Of a stretch of DNA of 64,000 bases, positions 39,403 through 49,407 are shown in pieces. How positions within the stretch are numbered: position 1 is the first letter of the stretch; each line of letters opens with the position of its first letter. Below the pieces are notes generated by a model that saw only the letters and a program-made list of their open reading frames with translations, was not told the DNA's origin and made no database searches. Made by a program: the position numbers and the translations under genes. Source of the stretch: Pseudomonadota bacterium (GTDB lineage Bacteria > Pseudomonadota > Gammaproteobacteria > Burkholderiales > Burkholderiaceae_C); NCBI GenBank assembly GCA_020161145.1, contig JAIUPQ010000010.1, forward strand, positions 1-64,000, written 5' to 3'.

Positions 39403-40722
39403 TCACAGCAGCTTGAGTTGCGCCACCGGCTGGATCCGGCTGGCCCGCAGCGCCGGCAGCACCCCCGCCAGCAGGCTGGCCGCCAGCGCCAGCGCGAAAG
39501 TGGCCAGGAACACGCCCACATCCAGCCGCGCCAGGTCGGCATAGGGCAGCGGCTGCTGGCGCACCAGATAGAGGCCGGCCAGCGTCAACAGCAGCCCGCC
39601 CGCGCCGCCCATCAACCCGATCAGCGCCGACTCGGCCAGGCATTGCACGAAGATGGCGCCCCGGGTGGCCCCCAGCGCACGGCGCAGCCCGATCTCGCCG
39701 CCGTGGCGCAGAAACTTGGTCAGCAGCAGCCCCACCACGTTGGCCAGGCAGATCACCAGAAAGGCCACCGCCATCACCGCCTGCAGCTTGGCGTCGCTGG
39801 GCACCACGCCGTTGTAGTCCAGCCATTGCAACAGCGAGCGCAGCCGCGTGTTGTCGGCGTTGTGCAGGCGCCCGGCTGCTTGTTGCTCGGCGGCGTAGCG
39901 CTGCAGAAACCGGGCATAGGCCGCCACCTTGTCGGCGCCATCCAGCCGCACCCACAGCGCCACCCAGGCACAGGGCGCGCCCTCCAGGTGGCCTGGCCGC
40001 TCCGGTAGAGCCCAGCAGGTGAACTGCTGAAAGTGCCCGGCGTTGATGTCCAGGCTGGTGCCAAAGGGCACGAAGACGTCGTTGACCTGGCCATAGAAAC
40101 TGGCCGTGTCGCCGCTGGCAAAGCGGCCGCCGCGCACGCTGTAGAACACCGGCGAGGGCCGCCACGGCGCCAGCACGCCGACGATGCGCAAATGGGCCTC
40201 ACCCAGCCGCAGCATCTGGCCCACGCTGTCGCGGCCGCCGAACAGCCGCTCGTTGAGTGGCGCCGAGATCACCACCACCCGGGCCCGCGCCGCGTCGTCC
40301 TCGGCGCGCCAGCCCTGGCCGTATTGAAACGGCACCTCGAACATCGGAAAGAAATCGGCCGTCGTGGACAGCATGCTGCGCATCAGCGGCGGCAGCGCCG
40401 CGTCGGGCGCACGCACCTTGATCGGGCTCTCGGCCATCAGCGCCTGCTGGTCGGCCTGCCCGGCGCGCCACAAATCCAGGGCCGTGCGGTCGTCCATCAT
40501 GTCCAGTGGCTCGCGGCCGGGCGGGTTGGGGCTGGCGTCCACCTGTGGGTAGTAAATCTGCGCACTGCGCCCCGGCAGCGGGTCGCCCGACAGCAGGTGC
40601 ACCACCGCCAGCGTCGTCATGCAGGCCCCGATGCCCACGGCCATCGCCAGCACCATCAGCGCCGTCAGCACCGGGTTGCGGCGGGTGTGGTGCCAGGCCA
40701 CCTTGAGTTCGTACACGAACAT
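39403..40722 (-). CDS. ABC transporter permease, FtsX/MacB type, type A (third pair)
   Basis: The 439-residue protein begins FVYELKVAWHHTRRNPVLTA with a helix ending GIGACMTTLAV, a large periplasmic MacB-like domain (residues about 45-310) and three C-terminal helices with EIGLRRALGATRGAIFVQ. It is homologous to the permeases at 41966 and 44492, sharing ACMTTL, the DPIPxKSA-like DPLPGRSA and VLPALRAS endings. It follows the type B permease of the second pair by only 3 bases, in one continuous operon. Confidence 0.86.
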   Translation of the reverse strand: MFVYELKVAWHHTRRNPVLTALMVLAMAVGIGACMTTLAVVHLLSGDPLPGRSAQIYYPQVDASPNPPGREPLDMMDDRTALDLWRAGQADQQALMAESPIKVRAPDAALPPLMRSMLSTTADFFPMFEVPFQYGQGWRAEDDAARARVVVISAPLNERLFGGRDSVGQMLRLGEAHLRIVGVLAPWRPSPVFYSVRGGRFASGDTASFYGQVNDVFVPFGTSLDINAGHFQQFTCWALPERPGHLEGAPCAWVALWVRLDGADKVAAYARFLQRYAAEQQAAGRLHNADNTRLRSLLQWLDYNGVVPSDAKLQAVMAVAFLVICLANVVGLLLTKFLRHGGEIGLRRALGATRGAIFVQCLAESALIGLMGGAGGLLLTLAGLYLVRQQPLPYADLARLDVGVFLATFALALAASLLAGVLPALRASRIQPVAQLKLL

Positions 40723-40725
40723 GGC

Positions 40726-41955
40726 TCACCCCCTCAGCGCCACCACCGGTGACACCCGTGTCGCCTGGCGGGCCGGAATCCAGGCGGCCAACTGGCCCAG
40801 CGCCAGCAGCACCGCCGCGCCGGCCGGCAGGTACCACGCGGGCAGCGGCGCCACTTCCCAGTGCCGCATCAGCGCCAGGCCCAGGCCATAGGCGCCCGCC
40901 ATGCCCAGCACCAGGCCCATGCTGGTCAGCAGCGCGTTTTCGGCCAGAAAGTAGCGCAGCACCTGGCCGCGCGTGGCGCCCAGCGCGCGGCGGGTGCCGA
41001 TCATGCGGGTGCGCTGCTGCACCCAGAAACTGGCCAGGCCCACGACGCCGCCGGTGGTGACCATCAGCAGCACGGCGGTGACGGCGGCCATCAGCCAGGC
41101 CATCTGGCGGTCGCTGGCGTCGTAGTCGCGGCGCATCTGGTCCAGCCACTCCACGCGCGCCAGCTCGCGCTGCGGATCCACCGCCATCAGCGTGCGCCGC
41201 ACCCGCTGCACCAGGTCGGCCCGCGCAGCGGCAGACGTGTCCGGTGCCACGCGCAGCACGTGAAAGCCCTCGCCAACGGAAGGCCGCACCTGGAACAGTG
41301 CCGCGTAGCGCTGGCCCTCGGGCTTGGCCTGCGGGTGGGTCATGGGCAGGTTGTCCGAGACCCCGATGATGGTGAAGGGCTTGACCATGTACAGCGGCTT
41401 GCCCAGCGCCGACTCGCCGGGGTAGAGCGCGCGCGCCAGGTCGGTGTTGATGACGACGCCGCGCGGCACCAGGCTGAAGTCGTCGCGCGCGTCCTGCATA
41501 TGGGGCGTGGGGCCGTCGGCAAACGGGCCGCCTTCGGTGAAGGTCAGGCCCAGGGTCTTGAACACCGAGGCGTCGGCCGCGTGCATGTTGGCGTGGTAGT
41601 TGCGCGCGTCCTTGCCGCCGTCGCGGCTGACGCCGCTGAAGTTGTTGTAGTTGGCATAAGGCATCTGGTTGACGAAGCTGGCGCTGGCCACGCCGGGCAG
41701 GGCGCGCAGCGCGGCCATGTCGCGCTCGGTGATCTGGCGCCGCTGGGCATCGTCCTGGGTGCCACTGGGCACGGCGTGGACCACCAGCAGGTCGGCCGAG
41801 GGGAGGCCGTCGGCGCGCGTCAGCAGCCGCAGCCGCTCACCCACCAGGTGCAGCGCATTGGCCACCACGGCGCAGGCCACGGCCGTCTCCAGCACGATCA
41901 GCGTCGCCGCCGTCTTGTGTTTGCGCAGCGTGCGCAAGATGGGCATCAAGTCCAT
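40726..41955 (-). CDS. ABC transporter permease, FtsX/MacB type, type B (second pair)
   Basis: The 409-residue protein has an N-terminal helix (ATLIVLETAVACAVVANALH), a periplasmic domain and three C-terminal helices containing WVQQRTRMIGTRRALGATRG. Its C-terminal third is the closest match in the window to the relic at 37796-38167. It lies 10 bases after the type A partner at 41966. Confidence 0.86.
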   Translation of the reverse strand: MDLMPILRTLRKHKTAATLIVLETAVACAVVANALHLVGERLRLLTRADGLPSADLLVVHAVPSGTQDDAQRRQITERDMAALRALPGVASASFVNQMPYANYNNFSGVSRDGGKDARNYHANMHAADASVFKTLGLTFTEGGPFADGPTPHMQDARDDFSLVPRGVVINTDLARALYPGESALGKPLYMVKPFTIIGVSDNLPMTHPQAKPEGQRYAALFQVRPSVGEGFHVLRVAPDTSAAARADLVQRVRRTLMAVDPQRELARVEWLDQMRRDYDASDRQMAWLMAAVTAVLLMVTTGGVVGLASFWVQQRTRMIGTRRALGATRGQVLRYFLAENALLTSMGLVLGMAGAYGLGLALMRHWEVAPLPAWYLPAGAAVLLALGQLAAWIPARQATRVSPVVALRG

Positions 41956-41965
41956 ACAGCCGTCC

Positions 41966-43264
41966 TCACGATTTGATTTGCAATGCGGGCGAGACGCCCG
42001 CCGCGCGCAGCGCCGGCAACACCCCGGCCAGCAGCGCGGCGACCAGGCTGACGCCCATGGCCGCCAGCAGCATGGGTGCGTCCAGCGTCACCACCTGGGC
42101 GTAGTCGGTCTGGCCGGCGCGCACCAGCGCCAGGCCGGCCCAGGACAGCAGCAGGCCCAGCACGCAGCCCACGCCGCCCATCACCAGGCTCTCGACCATG
42201 AACTGCGCAAACACGTCGCGCCGTGTGGCGCCCAGCGCGCGGCGCACGCCGATCTCATTGCTGCGGCGCAGGGTCTTGGCCAGTTGCAACCCCACGCTGC
42301 ACAGCACGCAGACCAGCAAGAAGGCCAGCGCCAGGCCCAGTTGCAGGTGCACGTCCGGCGGCACCACGCGGTTGGTGGCCAGCCAGTCCATCACGCTGTG
42401 CAGCCGCACATTGGGTGGCCGCGCAAAGCGGCCGGCCTCATGTTGCTGGGCGCTGTAGCGCTGCAGGTACTGGGTGTAGGCGGGCGCGTCGTCGGCGCTT
42501 TTGAGCTCCACCCAGTACTGCAGCCAGTCGCAGGGGGCATCCAGCGCGGTGACATCCGAGACCGGCGCGTCGCCCCAGCAACTGGCGCTGCCCGAGCGCG
42601 CCAGCTTGGCCTGCATGGCGGTGGCAAACGGCACGAACAGCGCCGCCGGCTCGCGGAAGGCACCGCTGGTCACGTCGAAGAAATGCGGTGTCGGCCGCCA
42701 CGGCGCCAGCACGCCGACCACCCGCATGGGCTGGCCCTCCACGCGCAGTACCTGGCTCAGCGCCTGCGCCGCGCCGCCAAACAGCCGCTCGGCGCTGGGT
42801 GCGTCCAGCACCACCACGCGGGCGGCCGCCGCGTCCTCGGCCGCGCTCCAGGTGCGGCCGGCGGCCAGCGGGGCGTCGAACATGGGGAAGAAGTCCGCCG
42901 TGGCAAAGCGCACCTCGGTGTGGCGGGGCTGGTCCTGCCCGCGCTGCACCATGGCACCGCCGCTGGCGGTCATGGCCTGGCGCGGCGCGTGGGCCTCACG
43001 CAGCAGGGTCTCGCCGTCGCGGCGCGTCACCTGCAGGTTGGGCTTGCCGCCCGGGACATAGCCTTCCAGCCCGCTCGCATCCAGCCGCACGTAGAACAGC
43101 CGCGCACTCTTGGCCGGTATGGGGTCGGCCGCCAGCACGTGGTAGACGGTCAGCGTGGTCATGCACGCGGCAATGCCCAGCGCCAGCGTCAGCAGCGTCC
43201 AGGCCGTCAGGCCCGGGGCGCGGCGCAGGCTGCGGCGGGCCAGATTCAGGTAGTAGGCAAACAT
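41966..43264 (-). CDS. ABC transporter permease, FtsX/MacB type, type A (second pair)
   Basis: The 432-residue protein has the type A start YYLNLARRSLRRAPGLTAWT, a helix ending GIAACMTTLTVYHVLAADPI, a periplasmic domain with APWRPTPHFF, CWGD and CDWLQYW motifs shared with the first-pair member, and three C-terminal helices with EIGVRRALGATRRDVFAQF. The shared Cys residues in CWG...PCDW may form a disulfide. It begins 4 bases after the first type B permease. Confidence 0.87.
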   Translation of the reverse strand: MFAYYLNLARRSLRRAPGLTAWTLLTLALGIAACMTTLTVYHVLAADPIPAKSARLFYVRLDASGLEGYVPGGKPNLQVTRRDGETLLREAHAPRQAMTASGGAMVQRGQDQPRHTEVRFATADFFPMFDAPLAAGRTWSAAEDAAAARVVVLDAPSAERLFGGAAQALSQVLRVEGQPMRVVGVLAPWRPTPHFFDVTSGAFREPAALFVPFATAMQAKLARSGSASCWGDAPVSDVTALDAPCDWLQYWVELKSADDAPAYTQYLQRYSAQQHEAGRFARPPNVRLHSVMDWLATNRVVPPDVHLQLGLALAFLLVCVLCSVGLQLAKTLRRSNEIGVRRALGATRRDVFAQFMVESLVMGGVGCVLGLLLSWAGLALVRAGQTDYAQVVTLDAPMLLAAMGVSLVAALLAGVLPALRAAGVSPALQIKS

Positions 43265-43268
43265 CGGG

Positions 43269-44495
43269 TCAACTCCTCAAAGCCGTCATCGGCGCCACGC
43301 CAGCGGCGCGGCGGGCAGGCGCCAGCACGGCGGCCTGGCCCAGCAGCATCAACACCAGCGCGCCCAGCGGCAGATAGGGCCAGGGCAATGCCGGCACCTC
43401 CCAGTGGCTCTTGAGCACCAGCGACAGGGCTTGCGCCCCGGCCAGGCCCAGCAGCGCACCGGCACCGGTCAGCAGCGCGTTCTCAAGCTGGAAGTAGCGC
43501 CGCACATCGGCCTGGGTGGCGCCCAGCGCGCGGCGGATGCCGATCATGCGCGTGCGCTGCTGCACCCAGAAGCTGGCCAGGCCCACGATGCCGCAGGCGG
43601 TGACGGCCAGCAGCGCGGCCACCACGCCGGCAAACACGGCGGCCATCACGCGGTCGTCGCGCTCGGCCTCGCGGCGCCGCTCGGCCAGCAACTGCGGCGT
43701 GCCCACGCTGCGGCGTGGCTCGGCGGCGCGCAGCGCGGCCACGGCGGCCTGGGCCACGGCCTCGCGCTGCGCCGGGGCTATGCGCAGCAGGTAGCTGCCG
43801 CTGCCGTAGTCCGGGGTGACGGGCAACAGCACGGCCATGGGGGTGGGGTCGGGCCCTGGGTCGCGCAGCCCATCGACCACACCCACCACCGGGATGGCGT
43901 GGGCGCCGTCGGTGCGCACGGTCTGGCCCACCGCCGAACCATGAGGGAACAGCGCGCGCGCCAGCTCGGCGTTGAGGATGGCGGCCGGCGGCGAGGCGCC
44001 GGGTTCGCCGTAGTCGAGGTCGCGCTGGCGGATGCGCTCGGTGGCGGTGAAGTCGCGTCCGGCCACCAGCCGCAGGTCCATGGTCTCGATGAAGCCGGCG
44101 CTGGCGCGGTATTGCATCGCCACAGGCGTGATCACGCCGGGCTGGGTCGGCGGGGAGTCGTTGGCGGTCACCGACGAGCGGAACTTCGAGTCTCCCCACG
44201 GCACCACGTTGCCGATGGCGGCGGCGCGCACCCCGGGCAGGGCGGCCAGCAGTGTCAGGTCGCGCTGAGTGGTGGCGCCCTGGGTCTGTGCGGGCTCATC
44301 TTCGGCGCGCACGTTCAGCACCAGCACGGTGTCTTCGGGCCAGCCGCTGGGGGCCAGCATGGTGGCCAGCCGCAGGCCCGCCAGGTGCAGCGCATTGCAG
44401 ACGATGGCGGCGCACAGCGCCACGTTGCAGACGATGAGCAGCGCCGCGCCCCGGTGGCGGCGCAGTGCGGTCAGCACGGGCGTGAACTGGCTCAT
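43269..44495 (-). CDS. ABC transporter permease, FtsX/MacB type, type B (first pair)
   Basis: The 408-residue protein starts MSQFTPVLTALRRHRGAALL, with a first helix CNVALCAAIVCNALHLAG, a periplasmic domain (about residues 45-290) and three C-terminal helices with WVQQRTRMIGIRRALGATQA. The ATG at 44495 overlaps the stop of the first type A permease by four bases, which shows that A and B are made as a coupled pair. Confidence 0.87.
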   Translation of the reverse strand: MSQFTPVLTALRRHRGAALLIVCNVALCAAIVCNALHLAGLRLATMLAPSGWPEDTVLVLNVRAEDEPAQTQGATTQRDLTLLAALPGVRAAAIGNVVPWGDSKFRSSVTANDSPPTQPGVITPVAMQYRASAGFIETMDLRLVAGRDFTATERIRQRDLDYGEPGASPPAAILNAELARALFPHGSAVGQTVRTDGAHAIPVVGVVDGLRDPGPDPTPMAVLLPVTPDYGSGSYLLRIAPAQREAVAQAAVAALRAAEPRRSVGTPQLLAERRREAERDDRVMAAVFAGVVAALLAVTACGIVGLASFWVQQRTRMIGIRRALGATQADVRRYFQLENALLTGAGALLGLAGAQALSLVLKSHWEVPALPWPYLPLGALVLMLLGQAAVLAPARRAAGVAPMTALRS

Positions 44496-45835
44496 AGCGT
44501 CTTCACCTGCAACGCGGGCGCCAGGTGCGCGGCACGCCAGGCCGGCCACAGGCCGGCCACCTGGCTGGCCGCGAGCGCAATGGCCAGCGTGGCCGCCAGC
44601 ACGGGCCCGTCCATCTGCACCAGCGTGGCGTAGTCGCTGCGGCCACCGCGCACGGCCGCAAGGCCAGCCAGCGTCAGCACCACGCCCAGCGCCGCCCCGG
44701 CCAGGCCCAGCAGCGCGCTCTCCACCAGCGACTGCGCAAAGATGGCCCCGCGCGTGGCGCCCAGCGCGCGGCGGATGCCGATCTCGCCGGCGCGGCGCAG
44801 CGTGCGGGCCAGCAGCAGGCAGACGGTGTTGACCAGGCAGACCAGCAAAAAGGCCAGTGCCAGCACCACCTGCAGCGTCACGTCGGCCGGGATGACCTCA
44901 CGCTGCGTCAGCCAGGCGCGCACCGGCGTCAGCCGCGCGTTGGGTGGGCGCTCGAAGCGGCCCACCTCGTGCTGGCCCGCGCTGTAGGCGTTCAGGTAGG
45001 TGAGGAAGGCGGGCGCATCGGCCGGGCTGGCCAGCTCCGCCCAGTACTGCACCCAGTCGCAGGGCGCGGCCAGCGACAGCGGGTCCTGCCCCCGGGTGTT
45101 GCCCCAGCACGAGAGCCGGCCGCTGAACGACTGGCGCAGCGCCAGCGCGGTGGCAAACGGCAGGAAGAGATCGGCCGGCTTGGCGTAGGCGCCTTGCGCG
45201 AGGTCGAAGTAGTGCGGGGTGGGCCGCCAGCCGCTGGCGATGACGCCGATGATGCGCAGCGGTGTGCGCCCCAGCCGGCCGGGCACGCCATCCACCACGT
45301 CCATGGGCACGTCGGCCAGCGTCAGCGTGCGGCCCAGCGGGTTGGCGTCGCCAAAGAAGCGCTGGGCCAGCGCGGTGCTGATGACAGCCACCGGTGCGGC
45401 CGTGGCATCGTCGGCGTGCGTCCAGCCCTGGCCGGCGGCCAACGGCACGTCCAGCAGTGCAAACACCGCCTCGGTGGCGCGGCGGGTGTTCACCTGCAGC
45501 CGCGTGCGGCCGTCGGCGGCGATCAGCGTGGCGCTGCCGCCGGCCATCATCACCTGGCGCGGCGCCTGCGCCGCGCGGATCAGCGCCTCGGCGTCGTAGC
45601 GCGTGAGCTGGGCGTTGGGCTCGGCGCCAAAGCCCTCCCGGGGCTGAGCGTCGAGCTGCACGTTGAACAGCCGCGCGCTCTTGGCCGGAATGGGGTCGGC
45701 CGCCAGCACGTGGTAGATCGCCAGCGTGGTCATGCAGGCCGCAATGCCCAGGCCCAGCGCCAGCACGATCAGCGCCGTCAGCACCGGGGTGCGGCGCCAG
45801 CCGCGCAGCGCCAGGGCGGCGTAATGGCCCAGCAT
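44492..45835 (-). CDS. ABC transporter permease, FtsX/MacB type, type A (first pair)
   Basis: The 447-residue protein begins MLGHYAALALRGWRRTPVLT and has a helix with LGIAACMTTLAIYHVLAADP, a periplasmic domain with SGWRPTPHYFD, SCWGNT and CDWVQYW, and three C-terminal helices with EIGIRRALGATRGAIFAQ. It is the first of six permeases; its ATG shares one base with the tolC-like stop (TGATG). Type A members in this operon are more alike in the N-terminal 60 residues than elsewhere, which supports tandem duplication. Confidence 0.88.
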   Translation of the reverse strand: MLGHYAALALRGWRRTPVLTALIVLALGLGIAACMTTLAIYHVLAADPIPAKSARLFNVQLDAQPREGFGAEPNAQLTRYDAEALIRAAQAPRQVMMAGGSATLIAADGRTRLQVNTRRATEAVFALLDVPLAAGQGWTHADDATAAPVAVISTALAQRFFGDANPLGRTLTLADVPMDVVDGVPGRLGRTPLRIIGVIASGWRPTPHYFDLAQGAYAKPADLFLPFATALALRQSFSGRLSCWGNTRGQDPLSLAAPCDWVQYWAELASPADAPAFLTYLNAYSAGQHEVGRFERPPNARLTPVRAWLTQREVIPADVTLQVVLALAFLLVCLVNTVCLLLARTLRRAGEIGIRRALGATRGAIFAQSLVESALLGLAGAALGVVLTLAGLAAVRGGRSDYATLVQMDGPVLAATLAIALAASQVAGLWPAWRAAHLAPALQVKTL

Positions 45836-47252
45836 CAGTCGGCGTCCAGCATGGCGTTGACGGCGGCCAGATCGTCCACGCCCAGGCGGCCTGCGGCCTG
45901 GCGCAGCAGCACCAGTGCCAGCACATGGCGGTGGCGCGCCAGGGCGTGGGCGTTCTGGGCCTGGGCCTGGGTCTGGATGGCGATCAGCAGGTCGGTCATG
46001 CCGCGCGTGCCATGGGCCAGGCCGGCGCGGGTGGCGGTCAGCGCCTGCTCGGCCGCCTCGGCAGCGGCCTGGGTGGCGGCCACTTGCGCGACGCTGCCTT
46101 GCGCGGCCTGGAACTGGGCCTCGGCCTCGCGCACGGCGGCGCGCAGCGCGGTGTCGTGCTGGGCCTGGTTGGCGTCATGCTGGGCGGCGGCCTGCTGCTG
46201 CTGCGCCAGCGTGGCGCCGCCGCTGAACAGGGGCACGGTGAGCTGCACGCCAACGACAGTCTGCGTCTGTGCGGCGGCGCCGGGCACGCCGCCGATGGGC
46301 GCGCGCTGGGTGGTGGCGGCCAGGCCCAGCGTGGGCAGGTGGCCGGCGCGGGCGGCACGCTGGCGCTGGCTGGCGGCCTGCACGTCTTGCGCGGCGGCGC
46401 GCACCAGCGGGTGGTGGTCGCGCGCCTCGGCCACCCAGGCGGCGGCGTCGTTGGGCTGGGGCAGGGCGGGGTGCAGGTCGGCGCGCAAGGGCTTGAGGGG
46501 CAGCGGTGGCTGGCCGGTCAGCTCCTGCATGGCCTGCACGGCATCGGCCAGTTGCTCGCGCGCGGCCAGTGTGGCGGTTTGCGCCAGGCCCAGGTAGGCG
46601 CGGGCCTGCTGCACGTCCAGCGGGGCGGCCAGGCGGTTGTCCACCCGCACCTGGTTCTGGCGCACCTGCTCGGCGTAGGCGGCCTCGGTGGTTTCGGCGG
46701 TGGCCAACTGGCTCTGGGCGGACAGCAGCCCGAAGTAGGCCCGCGCCACGCGCGCCCGCAGCGCCTGCTCGGCGGCAGCGCGGCGCACGTCCCCGGCGCT
46801 GGCCTCGGTTTCGGCGGCGCGCCAGCCGTACAGCGCGGCCACGTCCACCAGCGTCTGGGTGATGGTGCTGCCGCTGCTGCGCAAGGCCGCGCCGGCCACG
46901 CGCTGCTGCTGGGCCTGCAGCGACCACTGCGGCAGCAGCGGGGCGCGGGCGGCGTCGGCGCGGCCGGCCAGCAACCGTTGCTGGGCGGCGGCCAACTGGT
47001 ATTGCGGGTCGCTGCCCTGGGCCTGGGCGTAGAGGCTGAGCAGGTCGTCGCGGGGTTGGGCGGTGGCGGCGGTGGTCAATACCAAGGCGATGACGGCGAG
47101 TGCGGCGCGGGCCGAGGACGGCGCGCGGCCTGCTTCGCTCGTGTCCCCCAGGCTGACAGGCGCGTTCGCGCCAATCAGCCTGGGGGACACGCAGCGGTGT
47201 GTCCGGCGCCCGCTCGCTCGGCCGGGCCGCTGCATCGGACGCAGGAACCGAA

Positions 47253-47256
<4 letters not shown>
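45835..47256 (-). CDS. TolC-family outer-membrane efflux protein
   Basis: The protein (473 residues from the GTG at 47256) has two OEP repeats rich in Ala/Gln helices, such as LLSLYAQAQGSDPQYQLAAA, YFGLLSAQSQLATAETTEAA and LVGVQLTVPLFSGGATLAQQ-like segments, and ends RLGVDDLAAVNAMLDAD. It should be the outer-membrane channel of the tripartite system. The signal peptide (AALAVIALVLTTAATA) begins only about 50 residues in, because a 50-base perfect hairpin (47141-47190) lies within the 5' end. The GTG overlaps the ATPase stop; a start nearer the signal peptide is possible. Confidence 0.85.
47141..47190 (-). repeat. Long perfect hairpin inside the 5' end of the tolC-like gene
   Basis: GTGTCCCCCAGGCTGA (47141-47156) pairs perfectly with TCAGCCTGGGGGACAC (47175-47190). 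Inside it, GGCGCG (47159-47164) pairs with CGCGCC (47167-47172) around a TT loop, separated from the outer stem by a two-base mismatch. The structure lies just after the ATPase stop, before the predicted signal peptide codons. It could be an inserted palindromic element, an attenuator or an mRNA-stability structure. Confidence 0.75.
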
Positions 47257-47960
<704 letters not shown>

Positions 47961-47982
47961 GGGGTGCTCTCCTTGTGTGAAC

Positions 47983-49248
47983 TTACGGAATCAGGGTGAC
48001 GCGGTCGGCGCCCTTGAAGGCGTCGGTGCCGCTGGTGACGACTTGCTCGTCGGCCTTGAGGCCGTCCAGCACTTCCACTTGCGTGAGGCTTTGCGCGCCC
48101 AGCCGCACGGCGCGTTTGACGGCGCTGCCGTCCTGCACCACATAGGCCCAGCGCCCGCCGCTTTCTTCGACGAAGCTGCCGCGCGCCACGCTGAGCACGC
48201 GCTCGCGGTGGTCCAGCAGCACGCGCACGGCCAGGCGCTGGTTCTGCCGCAGCGCCTCGGGCTGGGCGCCGGCAAAGCGCAGCCGCGCGGCCACCTCGCC
48301 ATTGACCACCTCGGGCGAGACGCTGCTGATGCGGCCCTGCCACTGCTGGCCGTTGCCGCTGATCTCGCCGGGCATGCCGGCCTGCAGCTCGCGCGCAAAG
48401 CTCTCGGCCACCTGCACCTGCACTTCCAGCTGGGTCAGGTCGATGACGGTGAGCAGCCTGGCGTCGCGCGCCACGCTGCTGCGGTCGGCCACGAAGAGCT
48501 GGCCCACCTGGCCATCGACCGGCGCGCGCACGGCCAGCTCGTCCTGCTGGCGCACCAGATCGGCCACCTGCAACTCGGCGCGTTCGTGGGCCTGGCGCTT
48601 GGCGGCCAGCTCGAAGCGCGTGGCGTCGTCCTTGAGCGTCAGCGCCTGCTGGGCCTGCTGGTGGGTGATGCGGGCGCGGGCCACGGCGTCGCGGGCCTGA
48701 TCCACCGCCATGCCGGCGGCGGCGCCGGCCTCGAAGGCACGGCTCTGGCGGGCCAGATCGGTCTCGGCGCTGGCCAGCGCCAGCGCGGTGGTCTGCACGG
48801 CGGCGTCGGCCTGGGCTCTCGTCTGGCGGGCATCGGCCTGGGCGCGCAGCCAGTCGCTCTTGAGCGCATCGGCGCTGGCGCGCTCCTGCGCCAGCCGCGC
48901 CAGCAGCTCGGGGCTGGCGAGGCGCGCCAGCACCTGGCCGGCCTTGACCGCGTCGCCCGCCTGCACGGCCAGCGCCACCGTGCCGGCGTTGGCCGCATAC
49001 AGCGTGGGCGCGTTGGCGGCCACCACACGGCCCTCGGCGGCCACGTCGCGGGTCAGCGGGCCCAGTTGCACGGTGGCCAGCGTCAGCCGCGCGCGGCTGA
49101 CGCTGGCGCCACCGCCCAGTTGGTCTTTGAATTGCCAGCCGGCGTAGGCCAGCAGCGCCAGCGCGGCGGCGCCCGCCGCCAGCCACAGCGGCTTGCGCGA
49201 GCGGCGCGGGGCCAGCACGGTGTCTTGGGAAGCGGTGTCGCGAATCAT
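47983..49248 (-). CDS. Efflux periplasmic adaptor (HlyD/MacA-like membrane fusion protein)
   Basis: The 421-residue protein has a cytoplasmic basic start (RRSRKP), one membrane helix (LWLAAGAAALALLAYAGWQF), and a biotinyl-lipoyl half motif (GRVVAANAPTLYAANAGTVA). A long alpha-hairpin coiled coil follows (about residues 110-230, with SDWLRAQADARQTRAQADAA). The second lipoyl half is VRAPVDGQVGQLFV, followed by beta-barrel and C-terminal domains ending ADRVTLIP. It links the ATPase/permeases to the TolC partner. The ATG at 49248 is only 13 bases from a consensus sigma-54 promoter, so the mRNA leader may be nearly absent. Confidence 0.9.
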   Translation of the reverse strand: MIRDTASQDTVLAPRRSRKPLWLAAGAAALALLAYAGWQFKDQLGGGASVSRARLTLATVQLGPLTRDVAAEGRVVAANAPTLYAANAGTVALAVQAGDAVKAGQVLARLASPELLARLAQERASADALKSDWLRAQADARQTRAQADAAVQTTALALASAETDLARQSRAFEAGAAAGMAVDQARDAVARARITHQQAQQALTLKDDATRFELAAKRQAHERAELQVADLVRQQDELAVRAPVDGQVGQLFVADRSSVARDARLLTVIDLTQLEVQVQVAESFARELQAGMPGEISGNGQQWQGRISSVSPEVVNGEVAARLRFAGAQPEALRQNQRLAVRVLLDHRERVLSVARGSFVEESGGRWAYVVQDGSAVKRAVRLGAQSLTQVEVLDGLKADEQVVTSGTDAFKGADRVTLIP

Positions 49249-49260
49249 GCCCAGGCCTAC

Positions 49261-49276
49261 TGCAACTGGCGTGCCA
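49261..49276 (-). promoter_or_regulatory. Sigma-54 promoter of the efflux operon
   Basis: Read on the minus strand the site is TGGCACGCCAGTTGCA, an exact match to TGGCACG-N4-TTGCA with CTGGCACG context. Counting 12 bases from the -12 GC places the start of transcription near 49250, two bases before the adaptor ATG at 49248. An NtrC-type activator is encoded 14 kb downstream on the same strand. Confidence 0.85.
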
Positions 49277-49307
49277 GCCCGCTTCCCCAGGGGCGAGCGC
49301 CACCTGA

Positions 49308-49323
49308 GGTGTCCGCGGACACC
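49308..49323. promoter_or_regulatory. Perfect palindrome, candidate upstream activating site
   Basis: GGTGTCCGCGGACACC is a perfect 16-bp palindrome centred about 65 bases upstream of the predicted sigma-54 transcription start, a plausible place for the response regulator dimer. It could alternatively act on the divergent ligase gene. Confidence 0.55.
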
Positions 49324-49407
49324 CGGCGCGGACGCCGATGCGGACAAACCCCCGGCTTCGCCGCCGCCCTCGCTCGCTATCCTGGGGCCAGTTGTACGGA
49401 GGCCCGC

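Noticed and set aside
42223..43377. Plus-strand Arg/Pro-rich frames opposite the permease genes
   Set aside because: Shadows of strongly GC-biased third codon positions in the minus-strand permeases.
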